DNA from: Grifola frondosa
Lineage: Eukaryota > Basidiomycota > Agaricomycetes > Polyporales > Grifolaceae
Length of the DNA: 64,000 nt
Direction: 5' to 3'
Assembly (NCBI GenBank): GCA_001683735.1
Contig: LUGG01000013.1
Location: forward strand, 1,426,001 to 1,490,000
Below are positions 22,775 to 33,585 of the stretch, in pieces. How positions within the stretch are numbered: position 1 is the stretch's first letter; each line of letters begins with the position of its first letter. The notes beneath the pieces were generated by a model, which was not told the DNA's origin, searched no databases, and saw nothing but the letters and a program-made list of their open reading frames with translations. The translations under genes and the position numbers were made by a program.

Positions 22775-25095
22775 ATGGACGACGAAGACGGCCATGACGA
22801 AGACTTCGACGACAACGAACTGCACGACTTCGGTGTTGGTTGGGACGATCGGCAAGATGTGGATGATAGAGACGATATAGACGATGGGGACGATGGAGAC
22901 GATGGTGATGAAGTCCGAAGAAGGCGGCGGGGGAAGGGAAAGGACAAGGGGAAGAGGAAGGAGCGGGGCAAGAACATCACCTGGAAAGGTACTGCCCGTA
23001 TTGATCGCTTACTCGATTGGCTTGCAGCGCACCCCACCGAGATGCGACAACTCGCTGGGGACTCGGTGAAAGACGCAAAGGCCGAGAATCGCCAGAAGGT
23101 GACGAATTCTGCGCCCCGAAGTCGTATTTTCAAGCGAATCGCCGAATTTCTGTTCTCCTCTGACCCCGATCCTCATGTTGTCACTGATTACAACGACCAT
23201 CCCACCCGGTATGTCACTTCCGTCGAGAATCAGTACACCTCGTAAGTTTACATGCACGTGCAGGGTTCATCAATCCTCATGGTATATTAGACTTCGCCAG
23301 AGATATCGGAAGGCGTGTGGCGAGTTTCGTTCTACTGGCAATGGCATCCTGGCTAGTGATCGTCTGCGTGGAGACCAGTCTTTGTACGGTAAGTTACAAT
23401 TCCCTTATTTTTTATTTATTGTATTGACATTCACGCAGATAAAATCGTTCGAGAGTTCCCACATTTTCCGAAAATGGATGGACTTTTCAACAAGATTCCC
23501 AATTTCAACCCGATCGTCGGGACATCAGAGCCGGCTCAGTCGCTCTCAAGCCAATTTGCTACAACATTTATGGGGAAGTCTTCTGGCGGTAAGCTAGTCC
23601 AATTCGCGTCGAAACAATTGCTTATTTGGGAGGCCGCGCAGGTGGTGACACTCTGGGTGGTGATCACGCTGGCAGCGTGCCATTCCAGACTGCGGGGATG
23701 ATGTTCTCAAGTGACATCCCGTTTAGCTCCGATGCTGCACTTTTCTTCAATGACCTTGGTGCTTCGTCCTTTGGTCCTCCATCTGCTCAGCAGAGCGGGC
23801 ACAACAACTTTGGTGACCTCTCAATGATCGACATCGATGACGCTGACATGCAGCGCATCTTCGACACCGCCATGCAGTCTACTATCGGCGGTACTGATTT
23901 CCAGCCTCCTCTTGATTCCACGATGCAATTTGATCTCCAGCGCACCGGTCCCACATCCTTCGTCGGTGGCGCCGACTCTATGTTTAATATGTCACCTCCT
24001 ACATCTTTCGTCAGTCGCCCAGATATGTCTCTCCCCTCTCCTGCCAGCGCTAACCCACAGCGCACTGGTCCCACATCCTTCGTCGGCGGCGCCGACTCTA
24101 TGTTTAATATGTCACCTCTTGCATCTTTCGTCAGTCGCCCGGATATGTCTCTCCCCTCTCCTGCCAGCGCTAACCCACAGCGCACTGGTCCCACATCCTT
24201 CGTCGGCGGCGCCGACTCTATGTTTAATATGTCACCTCTTGCATCTTTCGTCAGTCGCCCGGATATGTCTCTCCCCTCTCCTGCCAGCGCTAACCCACAG
24301 CGCACTGGTCCCATGCCTTCTGGCGCCCACAGCCAATGTCTGACATCTAATCGCTCGCATTCTACGCCTTCCCTCATCTCATCGACCTCTTTGGGCTCGT
24401 CTTCAGCCTCATCCATGCCTTCTGTCACTCGCCAGCGTGACCTTTCACCTGCTCGTGGTCGCTCCAAGCGACAGCAGAGCGCGTCTTCGCAACGTCTTGC
24501 AAACAAACCATACCTGCTTTCCAGCTCGTCGTCAAGTAAATCTATTCCAGAGAGTATCTCAGCCTTGGTGTCGGGGGCGAAGGATGCGTTGAAGAGTTAC
24601 AGTGACTCGAACGTCAACAGGGTCGCGGTGGAGTCGCGCGCAGTGGAGCTCGCAGCGCGGGATCGGGTCCATCAGCGTGAGGCAGAGAAGGAGCAGCGTG
24701 AGGCAGAGAGGAAGCAGCGTGAGGCAGAGCGTGCAGAGCGTCAGCAGGAACGCGAGCATGAGATTGAGTTGGAGAAACTGGAGATGCGAAAGGAGGAACT
24801 CGGTCTCGAGCGCGAACAAATTTCACTGCGGCGTGAGGAGATAGCCTTCGGGCACAGCCAGGCACTGCTCAAGATGGTTGAGTCTGGCGTGGATCTCAAC
24901 GTCCTGTTGCGGGCGGTGAGGCCTTCGGGTGGTGTGGATCAGTTGCTGCCCCTCAATCCACCATCACAATCGCTTCCCACTGGCTCATCGTCACTCGCCT
25001 CTGGCTCGTCGTCACTTGCTGCTGGCTCGTCGTCGTTCACGTCTCATAATACTGGTTGCGCGTCGGACTTTTTTGTGCAAGATCACTTGCAGTAG
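22775..25095 (+). CDS. Harbinger accessory protein (Myb/SANT-like plus coiled coil), 722 aa
   Basis: Exons 22775-23241, 23291-23388, 23439-23588 and 23642-25095 join with phase-consistent GT-AG introns into one open frame of 722 codons. The N-terminus is very acidic, then a basic patch (RRRRRGKGKDKGKRKERGK) precedes a helical domain (ITWKGTARIDRLLDWLAAHP ... LRQRYRKACGEF), the position of the DNA-binding trihelix/SANT-like domain in Harbinger partner proteins. The middle is Ser/Pro-rich with a 3 x 40-aa repeat. The C-terminal third is a long coiled coil (EAERKQREAERAERQQ). Family knowledge: this partner binds the transposon ends and helps the transposase. It appears intact. Domain naming is by architecture and context. 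Confidence 0.8.
23938..24297 (+). repeat. 120-bp coding tandem repeat, 3 units
   Basis: Three nearly identical 120-bp units (starts 23938, 24058, 24178), each beginning CAGCGCACYGGTCCCACATC and encoding a 40-aa repeat that begins QRTGPTSFVGGADSMFNMSP. A partial fourth unit starts at 24298. Units 2 and 3 are the closest, which indicates a recent duplication. Confidence 0.95.
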
Positions 25096-25187
25096 TTTGT
25101 ATTCAGCACCGGAAGATGTATGATTTGTGCGAATATGATTTATTGTGTATCAATATTCAATTGTAAGGTGAAAATATAGCTGAAAAA

Positions 25188-26791
25188 TCAAGGAGACTCC
25201 GAAGATTGTGAGGCTAAAAGTGCATGCATAAGTTCCTCCCGGAATTGTTTCCCATCAGAATAATCAGTATCGCCTGCATCTGGATATTCTTCGAAAAACT
25301 CGTGTTCACGAACACGATAGGCTGGCGGGTTCCCCTCTCGCAACATCTCTTTCCTCCAGTCCTCGTCGTTATTTACACCTTCAAAATCAATGATAAGATT
25401 ATGTAAGATGAGACAGCATCGGATCCATGCGATCGCCCATTCGTGCCATTTCTTCGAACTGATTTGAATGCGCAGCTCACGCATCGATTGAAACCGTCCT
25501 TTAAGGCAAGCCAATCGCGTGCTCCGTGCGAACACGAATCGATGACAGGTTGCGGTTGAACGTCTTCTGATCAGCGGTGAGAGCTCCGTTTGTTGGCTTC
25601 TTGAATGGAGTCACACACCTTTTACAATAGGTTAGCCAATAAATAATAATAATTTACTGACTTACCATGTTTCCGACGGATATGCCGAATCGGCCCAAAT
25701 CCATTCACCAGGACCGAGAAGACGATCGTGTTCACGATACATCCGTGTCATACAGAATGCTTCGCTATCATGCACACTTCCTACGTTTCCAGCCGCATAA
25801 TCGAGGAAACGCCCTGTAGGAAGAAATGTGACAAGCTGAATATAAAATATAAAATTAATTGTTAGTATATAATCTTACAATTATATTACATACCTGTGTA
25901 TTTGTAGACGGTGCTCCATTTTTCCCGAAGAATGCATCTCCGAACCATGCTGGCTTTTCGAATAGATCCGATAGCGTGCCGTCTGTGCCTAGATATCCAT
26001 TTCGCCACCTCTCACAACCGACTCTGCTTACAACCCATCGCTTTGCCGCTTCTATCTCATCCGCAGAAGGCCAGCGAAATGCTCGGTTATGCTGGTCGAT
26101 AAGCGCCACCATTACCCGTTTTGTGCAGTTGTCCACCGTACCTGAATTTCATCAGCATATATCTACTTTTAACTAAAAATATCTTGCCTGTGGATACACC
26201 AGCCCATTCAGCAATATCACCCAATGTGACGTTGCCATACCTGCCAAGCCGATAAAGCGTGACGGCAAGCTGATCTCGGACCGGGGCCTGAGAATTGTTC
26301 GAGTTATTTTTGAAAACTTGATGGTTTTCAATTAGCGAAAGAATATGTTCGAATGTAGCCGGAGCCATTCGCACAAGACGCCGGAAATCTCTCGGGCTAT
26401 AATCAGCATGCCAAAATAGTAACGGAAGGTGTGACATTTTAGGAATCGGTTTTCCGGGATTCAAGACACGTCGATGAAGAATGTCGTCACGGAGCGCGGC
26501 ATATGATTGCATAAGCTGCTCGAGGGATTCAATGGCATCGGTTATCAAGTGCTCATGAAATACCGTGGGAGGGTGAAAGTCAGCGGGAATTGCAGCATGT
26601 GGGGGAATAAACTCATCCGGCTCGAACTGATCGAGCATTTGTTCAAGCGTGAGAAAGGGCGGTGGCGGGGTGAGTTCCTGCAGCATTTCCATACTGAGAA
26701 AGCATATAAACGGGATGATGGCGGCGCCAATGGAGTTGTCGACGGTGTACAGCCAAAGCTCACGGTCAGTGGGGGATCGTCTAGGAGCCAT
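25188..26791 (-). pseudogene. PIF/Harbinger transposase (DDE_Tnp_4), one frameshift
   Basis: Exons on the minus strand: 26791-26188, 26141-25894, 25835-25666, 25618-25188. Intron 1 has a GC-AG boundary; the others are GT-AG. The N-terminal helical region contains a helix-turn-helix-like segment (VTLGDIAEWAGVSTG), followed by the nuclease domain: first Asp in LGTDGT, second Asp in GSVHDSEAF, Glu in RVRTEHAIG. The C-terminus has the family motif LKGRFQSMRELRIQI and CCLILHNLI. The only defect seen is a one-nucleotide frameshift between HAIG and LKGRF (about 25500-25510). Otherwise it is full length, so the element is young or this is a sequencing error. Confidence 0.85.
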
Positions 26792-27061
26792 GATGGCGAA
26801 GTTGGGGCGGATTGAGGTATATATACAGCTTGTAATCATTTTCGCAACTTAGTCGGTGCGACACCTAAGACAAAATAACTTCGACTACATTCAAAGGACT
26901 GATCTCCCCGAGATTCCTAGGCAAGTTTGCCGAAATTAATGCGCGGGTGCTTCGAACTTTGAACGATGCTTATGATTGCTTATGCTTATGCTAACCTTCA
27001 ACAGTGATCTACCATCCACGATGTTGACCCCGGCTACCACCGTCTCCTCGCTCAAGTCATC

Positions 27062-27226
27062 GTGCATGCTCCTCTTACCACACAGCAGGAGTGCTCTAAA
27101 GTGGGACCATCGGATGTGACTGACAAGTCTCCTTCAGAATGGAACGTGGAAGAAGTCGTCCTGTGGCTGAAGTCCAAAGGCTTCGATCAGGGTAGTCTCA
27201 TAACCAGCCGTTATAGTGGTAGTTGT
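27062..27226 (+). pseudogene. SAM-domain gene fragment
   Basis: The frame contains SEWNVEEVVLWLKSKGFDQG, the N-terminal half of a sterile alpha motif (protein-protein interaction domain). It is cut by the MITE at 27227. The sequence after the MITE keeps an open frame only briefly before a stop, and the rest of a SAM fold is not seen. Confidence 0.55.
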
Positions 27227-27886
27227 AGGACCCGGGCAACTCCACTATATGTTTCTCCGAAATTAGCATATTTGAGAGGCCAAAAATGGCCATTTTCTTA
27301 TGCATTTTTGCATATTTAACCCTCGGAGAGACCGCAAAAATCAATATTCTTATCTATACTTAGCATATTTGTTGGACCGATCGAATATTTTCAGTCAAAT
27401 TTAAGGGACTTTTGTATGCATTAAATCTACACCAGTATCAACTTTTGCTACGAAAACATTGCCTTAGCACTGGATTCTCATGTTCAGCAGATTCACAACA
27501 TACTGCTTGTTGCACAAGACCTAAGACCTGTCCTACTACCCGGGCAAAGCTCATCAAGATACTTACCTGCCAGACAGGTCACAGCATATCAATGCCAGTA
27601 GCTTGCCCGGATAGCCTATTGTTTGGTTACATACTATGCCTAAGTTTCACGGATGCATAGTACTTACATTCTGCCACTTTGTGCGAGCAGCGAGCTCCGC
27701 ACTGGATGTTAAGAGACATCTTGCCCTCTCTCAATGTTGTGATGTAATATGACGTAACGTGACATATAGTGATGATGTGACAAATCCTTGTCGAAATTAG
27801 CATATTTGACCGCCAAAATGTTGCATATTTGAGGCCGATTTTGGGTCAAAAAATGGAGAAACATATAGGGAAGTTGCCCGGGTCCT
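27227..27886 (+). mobile_element. hAT-type MITE, family M2, copy C (660 bp)
   Basis: Ends AGGACCCGGGCAACT / AGTTGCCCGGGTCCT with a perfect 8-bp duplication GTAGTTGT at 27219-27226 and 27887-27894. Nearly identical to copy B and in the same orientation. Confidence 0.95.
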
Positions 27887-28162
27887 GTAGTTGTGCATGG
27901 CAGCTGCGTCACCGGAAGAGTCCGGCGCAGAACCAATCGGACATCAAAAAACCCCAGCACACCTACCACCTATAACATCTGGTGACTTTGATATAGATGG
28001 GGGGGGGTATGGTCATGCTTTGTGACTGAGCGCGTCAAACTCGTGCACTTTTACGGACTTGTCGGATTCCCGCTCACCTGCTGGCATGTACTGTACTTGT
28101 AACTTCAAGAATAAAATGGCATTGATTGAACTCTTTCATCTGCTACCTCTTCATCTGTTCTC

Positions 28163-29610
28163 ATGGCCTCTGCTGTGGGGAAACTGCCCATGAGGGTGCC
28201 GAGTGCCTCTAGCTTGCCATGACCAGATGCCACACCCACTCACCAGAATGCACCAAACGAGTCCGATGCCCACAGCCGCCAGGCTGCCAAGTCTGCATCA
28301 ATACTTGCAGCTGTCCGCGAGAAGGCCAGGCAGACAAGGGACTACGATTATATCAAGACACGCAACAATATAATTCAAACCTTCTGCACTGCCTTTGACG
28401 ATAAGCAGCCATATGGCTGGCAGGTCGATGTCGCGGAGGCCATCTTACTGGGCCTCGACTGCACCGTCATAGCTGGAATGAGTGTGGGCAAGACGATGCC
28501 TTTTGCAATGCCATTACTTGCGGACGAAACCAAGGAGAAGATGGTGCTCATTATATCACCATTAAATGAGCTTGAACAAGATCAGGTACGCAACAGCACT
28601 ATTTCTACTCTATATTGCTAACAAAATCCTCTTCAGGCTTGCCGGTTTAAAAAACTCGGCCTCACTGCAACCGCAGTGAACAGCGAAGTCTACAACACAA
28701 AGTTACATTAGGTGCGTCCGTATTCTATATATTTTATTTAATTATTGAATACATTCATTTACAGGAGCTCATCGCCAAGAAGCATCATGTCATGCTCACA
28801 TCACCAGAGATGTGTCTTGAGCACACACAATTTTCGCAGCTGCTGCACTCCCCCGAATTCATGAAGAATATAGCAGCAATCATCATCAATGAAGCGCACT
28901 GCATCTTGCAGTGGGGTGACAATTTCCGCAAGAAGTATGCCGAGCTCGAGAAACTACGCTCGTTCATTGCCCTCCATGTTCCACTGCTGGCGACTTCGGC
29001 GACGCTGCCCCCGCTGGTGCTTGAAGATGTACAATGCAAGTTGGCCTTCAACTTGAATACCACGTATCTCCTCAATCTTGGCAACAATTGTCCGAACATC
29101 ACCCCACTCGTCTATCGCATGAAGGGCGCAGCCTCCTCGTACCCACTGCTTGACTTTCTTGTACATGGTGCAACACCCGATACGACCTTTCAATGCATAA
29201 TTATCTTCGTTCAAACCCGCAACCTTGCACAGCAGATTTGCGAGCATCTTTGCAAATCTGTTCACCCAGACATGCAAGAACAAATTAATTTTCTTCATTT
29301 AATGTGCATGCAAAATGCTCGTTGGCGAGTCATGCGGAACTTCCAGTGTGGCAAGATCAATATATTGTGTGCAACTGAAGCTGCAGGCATGGTGCATAGC
29401 AGACAAAATCATACATTTGCAGCAGAATATGCTCATACAGATACAGGGTATGGATAGACCAAATCTCGACTTAATAGTGCACTTCCGCAGCTTTGTCTTG
29501 CGAGTTGAGCAGTTTCCGGTCCGGGAGCTTCTCGTGAATGCAAGACTGGCTGTAGGAAGCTTGGAGTCTTGCAATGTCATTCTCTTTAGCAGGACTGGTA
29601 TGTGATTTTC
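28163..29610 (+). pseudogene. RecQ-like DEAD/DEAH-box helicase relic
   Basis: From ATG 28163, the first exon carries a Walker A-like AGMSVGKT and VLIISPLNELEQDQ (ends 28585); exon 2 starts 28637 (ACRFKKLGLTATAVNSE); exon 3 from about 28767 has LTSPEMCLEH, the box II variant IINEAHCILQWG (Asn in place of Asp), LLATSATLPP (motif III) and IIIFVQTRNLAQQICEHL (motif IV). Downstream QGMDRPNLDLIVHF matches the motif V/VI region after a frameshift. Stops include TGA 28220-28222 (CGA expected). RecQ-like genes of this type are highly multiplied in agarics. It lacks the usual C-terminus. Confidence 0.75.
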
Positions 29611-29649
29611 CTCGTCGTCCTCAATTGATTTCATTCTCAACATGATCCT

Positions 29650-30597
29650 TCACATTTCTCTGACAAGGAATTGAAGCTGAGATTTTCTTGACATAGTCCC
29701 AAGTTGCATATGGTCCAATTGCCACGAAAATATACTGTTTTCAAAGTACATCCGAAATTCATTGCAGCAACATTCAGTGCTCACCTTGATGTCACGTATA
29801 TTGTGTTCTTGCACCAGGTCGATAGGCATCCAGTCATCAGGGAGTCCAGTGAAGTTAACAAGCCAACAATGTTGTCGGACATGATCTCTGTATGGTGCGC
29901 ATATCAAAATTGTGGCCTGTGTTTGGAAAAATTACTCACTTAAGGTCATCGGGCCATTCTCGCTGCAGACCCTGGAGGAGCTCTAGGATCTCTAAGGCAT
30001 AATTCGGATTTCGGCCACCCACGAAGTGGAACAACAACTGCAGAAGCATGTCTTCCATGGTTCCGATGTCTCCACACTTCATTGCATCACGCAGAAGTTT
30101 GTAGTCGAGTGTGTCGTGATTGAACTGGACCATTTGGCGATGAAGTGAGTCTTGTGTTTCATTTATGTTGCTTTGCGCTAATGCATCCAGATCAACCAAT
30201 GCATCGGTCGATGCATGCTTCCTATGAATGCATTCAGCCAACTTGAAGAGCTCCTCGGCACTGTGTTCTCGCAAGTCTTTGAGCTTGTCGGCCTTCCCAA
30301 CAACATGCCAGAGGTCATGAAAGTGAGCCTCCATTGTATGGTCTAGTGCTTCTTCAAACATATGATGAAAAATCCCTTGAGTTGCTGTTGACTTTAGCCC
30401 CTTTCACTCTAGGATATCGAACACATGTGGCACAAGTCCTCGGCTGGCACAAGTGCCATAGTACTGTGAGTGAAGCGAGTTTTCGACTGCAAACAGCAGA
30501 TGAAACCAGCCAAAATTCTCCACAAGATAGTCCATCCGGTCAAAGGAGTTATAGTCATCGCAGCGCATGTCTGCCAAGCCTCAAAGCCTCGACACGG
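29650..30597 (-). pseudogene. DUF6589-type protein relic
   Basis: The minus frame reads YLVENFGWFHLLFAVENSLH, GLVHMFDILE, a stop, KGLKSTATQGIFHHMFEEAL, EAHFHDLWHVVGKADKLKDL, then an intact stretch ending YALEILELLQGLQREWPDDLK, and after an intron RQHCWLVNFTGLPDDWMPID. These match DUF6589, a fungal family of unknown function that is strongly expanded in agarics. The 5' part is cut off by the LTR at 30598. It lies tail to tail with the RecQ-like relic. Confidence 0.75.
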
Positions 30598-32208
30598 TGT
30601 CGTATTCTTCTGGCGATCGGTATGAAACAACACACTTTTCACCAAACAACCAAAAGGCTATCTGACTAGAGTAATATTTGTTTTATAGTCGAGGGGTTAT
30701 TTCCCAGATAGGACGGGTGCACCGAGCATAACAGGGTTTCCTACTTTTCCAGATAGAGGCTCAGTCAAGTCCGGTTGCACGAAGACACACTATATCACAG
30801 GAGACTCTGAAAATGCTCTGTGAAGTATCCTACGGTACTTGGTTACTCGCAGTATACCTGTGGGGAACAAGAAAAAGACTAGGCTAGACTCAAATAGTCT
30901 GCCTCGTTAGTATGCTTCTAACTTCTTTTCAAAGTTACTGCCTTCTTGCAGTACTTTGACTTCAATACTGATTCCGCTTGCTGATTAGGAATGCTCCTGG
31001 ACTTCTTTCCAGAGACTTATACTCCGTAATCACTTACAAGATGGACTTCCCAAACTCAATACAAACAACCAATTTCTCAAACTGACGGTGCATACCTGAT
31101 GTCCTTTATGACAGGATTGCCTCCACTGTCCTAACAAAAGTCTACCAATCTTCCTACCTAACCTTGTGCTTCCAGAATCTCTTGCATGGACAGTTGACAA
31201 TTCAGGGAATACTTTACAAACAGGTAAGCCTAGACCACACACTCAAGTGGGCCTTAAAGTCAGAGAAAGAAAATCTGATTCAAAGCTAAGGTTGGCTGAG
31301 GAACGAGAGCTTTGGGGTGATGATCAAAAGATTGATCGATTAAAAAAAATGGATGGGGGGCCCCTCGTTCGCTCCAGCTTATATACTCTACAGAATGTTT
31401 CTGGAAAGTTCTATTCTATGGCTGACTAATACTTCTTCTGCTTACCAATCCACTCCAAATGCTTACCAATCCACTAAATTTTCTGCTGACGAATTGCATT
31501 TGGAAGTTGCTGGAAGCTTCCTTGACCTGCTAGCACATTCTACACAGGTCTCTCTCCTTCTGGAGAATTCTCCCAGGTTCCATGAGTTTCTAGGGTGTTC
31601 TTCATGATTCTATGATACTCTGGAGTCTACTGAAATATTCTAGCAGATTCTCCAGGTTTCTGTATTCTTCCAGGACAATCTGGAAGGGGAATTTTCGATT
31701 AAAGTCTTCTTTTAAGACTATAATCTTCTGGGAAATTCCAGGACCTTCTGTCCTTCCAGGATATTCCAGGATATTCATCAGCAAGGGGCCACAAGTCTGC
31801 TCAACTAAGCAGAAATGACCACAGTACGTCTTTGCTGACACAATTCTGATTACAAGAGGTGAACTGAGCGAAGTGCAATATGTGATGGGAGATGAATGTG
31901 ACGGATAAGGAAAGGGAAGAAAGGGGATAAGCCGTGATGTATTATGACCTTGACCTTCTTGACTGTCCCTAGACTCCCTGCAACTGCTGCTGCCACAATC
32001 GAATGTCTCCTGGGAAAATGACTGTGTTTGATTGGAATGTGACATAGTCATTATCCGGCTTCAATGCTCCTGTCATCCAGCGCGCTGTCTGGGCTGCCCA
32101 ATTCCATGCTATCGTTCCATTCCCTGCATGCTTTCACATGTGTGGGTAGTGCAGACACTGGTCAATGAAATTGCCATGTCCGAGTACCAATCCAGATTGG
32201 TGCACGAG
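30598..32208 (-). mobile_element. Long terminal repeat, family L, copy i
   Basis: Starts TGTCGTATTC and aligns with the LTR at 47992-49759 over its whole length except about 150 bp of indels. It ends TGCACGAGA where copy iii ends TGCACGACA. On the minus strand a purine-rich tract (GTGGGGCGGA) directly precedes the LTR, as for a 3' LTR of a minus-strand element. Copy i carries many CpG-to-TpG/CpA changes relative to copy iii. The minus strand of its 32100-31960 part resembles the 3' end of the ORF at 32400-32843. Confidence 0.85.
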
Positions 32209-32399
32209 ATCCGCCCCACAGTTACTCGACCGTCCCTGGTCGACTTTCTTCTATCTTCTACTTCTTTGTGACCGATTCCTTGTCCGGTGGCCTATTGGCT
32301 CATCGTTTACATCAGATTCACCATCATCTTGACTTTTGGAGTAATGCAGACTGAGTGCTGATCATGGGAGAGGGAAGAATGTGTACATCATAATGTGAC

Positions 32400-32843
32400 C
32401 TAGTTCTTCCATCCATGTCCTATGTAGATCAGCAGGAAATCGTCCATCAGCCTCGCATCTCCTGCTCGTAGCATCTTCTTCGGCAACTGAACTATACCAT
32501 CATCTGGCTTCAACATTCCTCTGCAATGAGCAATGTTCCAAATAATCCATGCCTCTAACCACTCAAACATGGCCAACCTGGAATAGGGAATCCCAACTGC
32601 AACCTCCTGGCTGCCTGTATAATGCTCCACTGCGACAATGAGCTGGGTCTCCTGGAATTGAAGAGTACGGATGATTTGTCCAGTGAACTCGATGTTGGGT
32701 CCCATAAGATGAAGGGGGCTGGAAAAGTAGACTCGGGTGGGGTAATCCTGGTCTGAATCGAGGGTGAGAATATGTTTGCGAGATTGTCGCTGCACTAGGT
32801 AGTGAGGGATTTGAGTGTCACGGGCATAAGAAAGTGTTTGCAT
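32400..32843 (-). CDS. 147-aa ORF with its own TATA box, unknown function
   Basis: Uninterrupted frame starting MQTLSYARDTQIPHYLVQRQ, with a beta-rich core (IIRTLQFQETQLIVAVEHYT) and a helical C-terminus (WLEAWIIWNIAHCRGMLKPD). TATAAATA on the minus strand (32899-32906) lies about 60 bp upstream of the ATG and the leader is pyrimidine-rich. It sits between a purine tract plus LTR copy i and another small ORF. The LTRs encode a decayed version of its C-terminus (LKPDNDYV against LKPDDGIV), so it probably belongs to the same retroelement family. No domain recognised. Confidence 0.6.
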   Translation of the reverse strand: MQTLSYARDTQIPHYLVQRQSRKHILTLDSDQDYPTRVYFSSPLHLMGPNIEFTGQIIRTLQFQETQLIVAVEHYTGSQEVAVGIPYSRLAMFEWLEAWIIWNIAHCRGMLKPDDGIVQLPKKMLRAGDARLMDDFLLIYIGHGWKN

Positions 32844-32901
32844 GGTTGTGACAGAGGGAAACAGGAATGCCTGGGAAGGACTGAGTAGTATTGTGCTTTA
32901 T

Positions 32902-33207
32902 TTATAAGTATGAGCACATGATCATGTCCCTAGTTTGATGTCCCATGTCATGTGACTTGCTGATGACAGGATGTGCAAAATCGGTGTTATTTTGCCATGT
33001 CCAGGTACCAAACACTTTTGGTGCGTGACAACGTCGCATGTTCCGCATCATGTCTTCCATAACTTCCTTCCTTGTCCTATTTTTCTTCGGCTGTCTTCTT
33101 CTTTCCCGTCTCTTCTCTATCTGACCCATTCTCTTCATCAGCAGTTTTATGAACTTTTTTCGTAAGACATCATCTGCTAGTATGCCTTCCAATGTGGTTG
33201 GGGTCAT
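32902..33207 (-). CDS. 101-aa basic ORF, unknown function
   Basis: Starts MTPTTLEGILADDVLRKKFI, followed by a very basic helix (EKRRERRRQPKKNRTRKEV) and MRNMRRCHAPKVFG. A TATA-like ATATATAA on the minus strand (33255-33262) lies about 50 bp upstream. Its stop overlaps the TATA box of the next ORF downstream. It may be a small nucleic-acid-binding or nuclear protein, or part of the same element as the 147-aa ORF. Confidence 0.4.
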   Translation of the reverse strand: MTPTTLEGILADDVLRKKFIKLLMKRMGQIEKRRERRRQPKKNRTRKEVMEDMMRNMRRCHAPKVFGTWTWQNNTDFAHPVISKSHDMGHQTRDMIMCSYL

Positions 33208-33585
33208 ATTGAGGAAAGATAAGTGGGTGCTTGGTCCGATGGATGGATTTCAGCTTATATATCCATCCAGGATGGATGAATAAGCTTTCCACAACCTTCC
33301 TGAACTTAACAGAGAGTACTACACATTTTCCCAGAATTTTCTGGTACTTGCAAGTAGGCTCCAAGGTATTCCTCTACTGATCATAGGCCTATAAATGGCC
33401 ACTCCTCTCAATTTATCATTCTTGAAGCTTCAGGACTGATCCTAATAAATTCGTCGACCTGAATAACTCTAGAAACATCCTTCACATCACCTGCAGAATG
33501 TGTTGTGGTCTTGCACAGCGAGTATCGAGTTTCTTCGTTGTTCAGCCACTTCGAACAGCGCGGAAGTCACGTGATCGTGAACCGC

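Larger units (their letters stand above)
21811..26970. mobile_element. PIF/Harbinger DNA transposon, complete ends (5160 bp)
   Basis: Perfect 16-bp terminal inverted repeats AGCATCGTTCAAAGTT (21811-21826 and 26955-26970) are flanked by a 3-bp duplication TAT (21808-21810 and 26971-26973). Inside are two convergent spliced genes: an accessory Myb/SANT-type protein gene (22775-25095, plus) and a DDE_Tnp_4 transposase gene (25188-26791, minus). A MITE (22010-22669) has inserted between the left end and the first gene. A 3-bp target duplication and two genes are typical of PIF/Harbinger, whose usual target is TWA; TAT is slightly off. Confidence 0.9.

Noticed and set aside
21276..27660. Identical 82-codon ORFs at 21276, 22195 and 27412
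   Set aside because: They are the same non-coding stretch inside three copies of the 660-bp MITE; no domain, no transposase motif.
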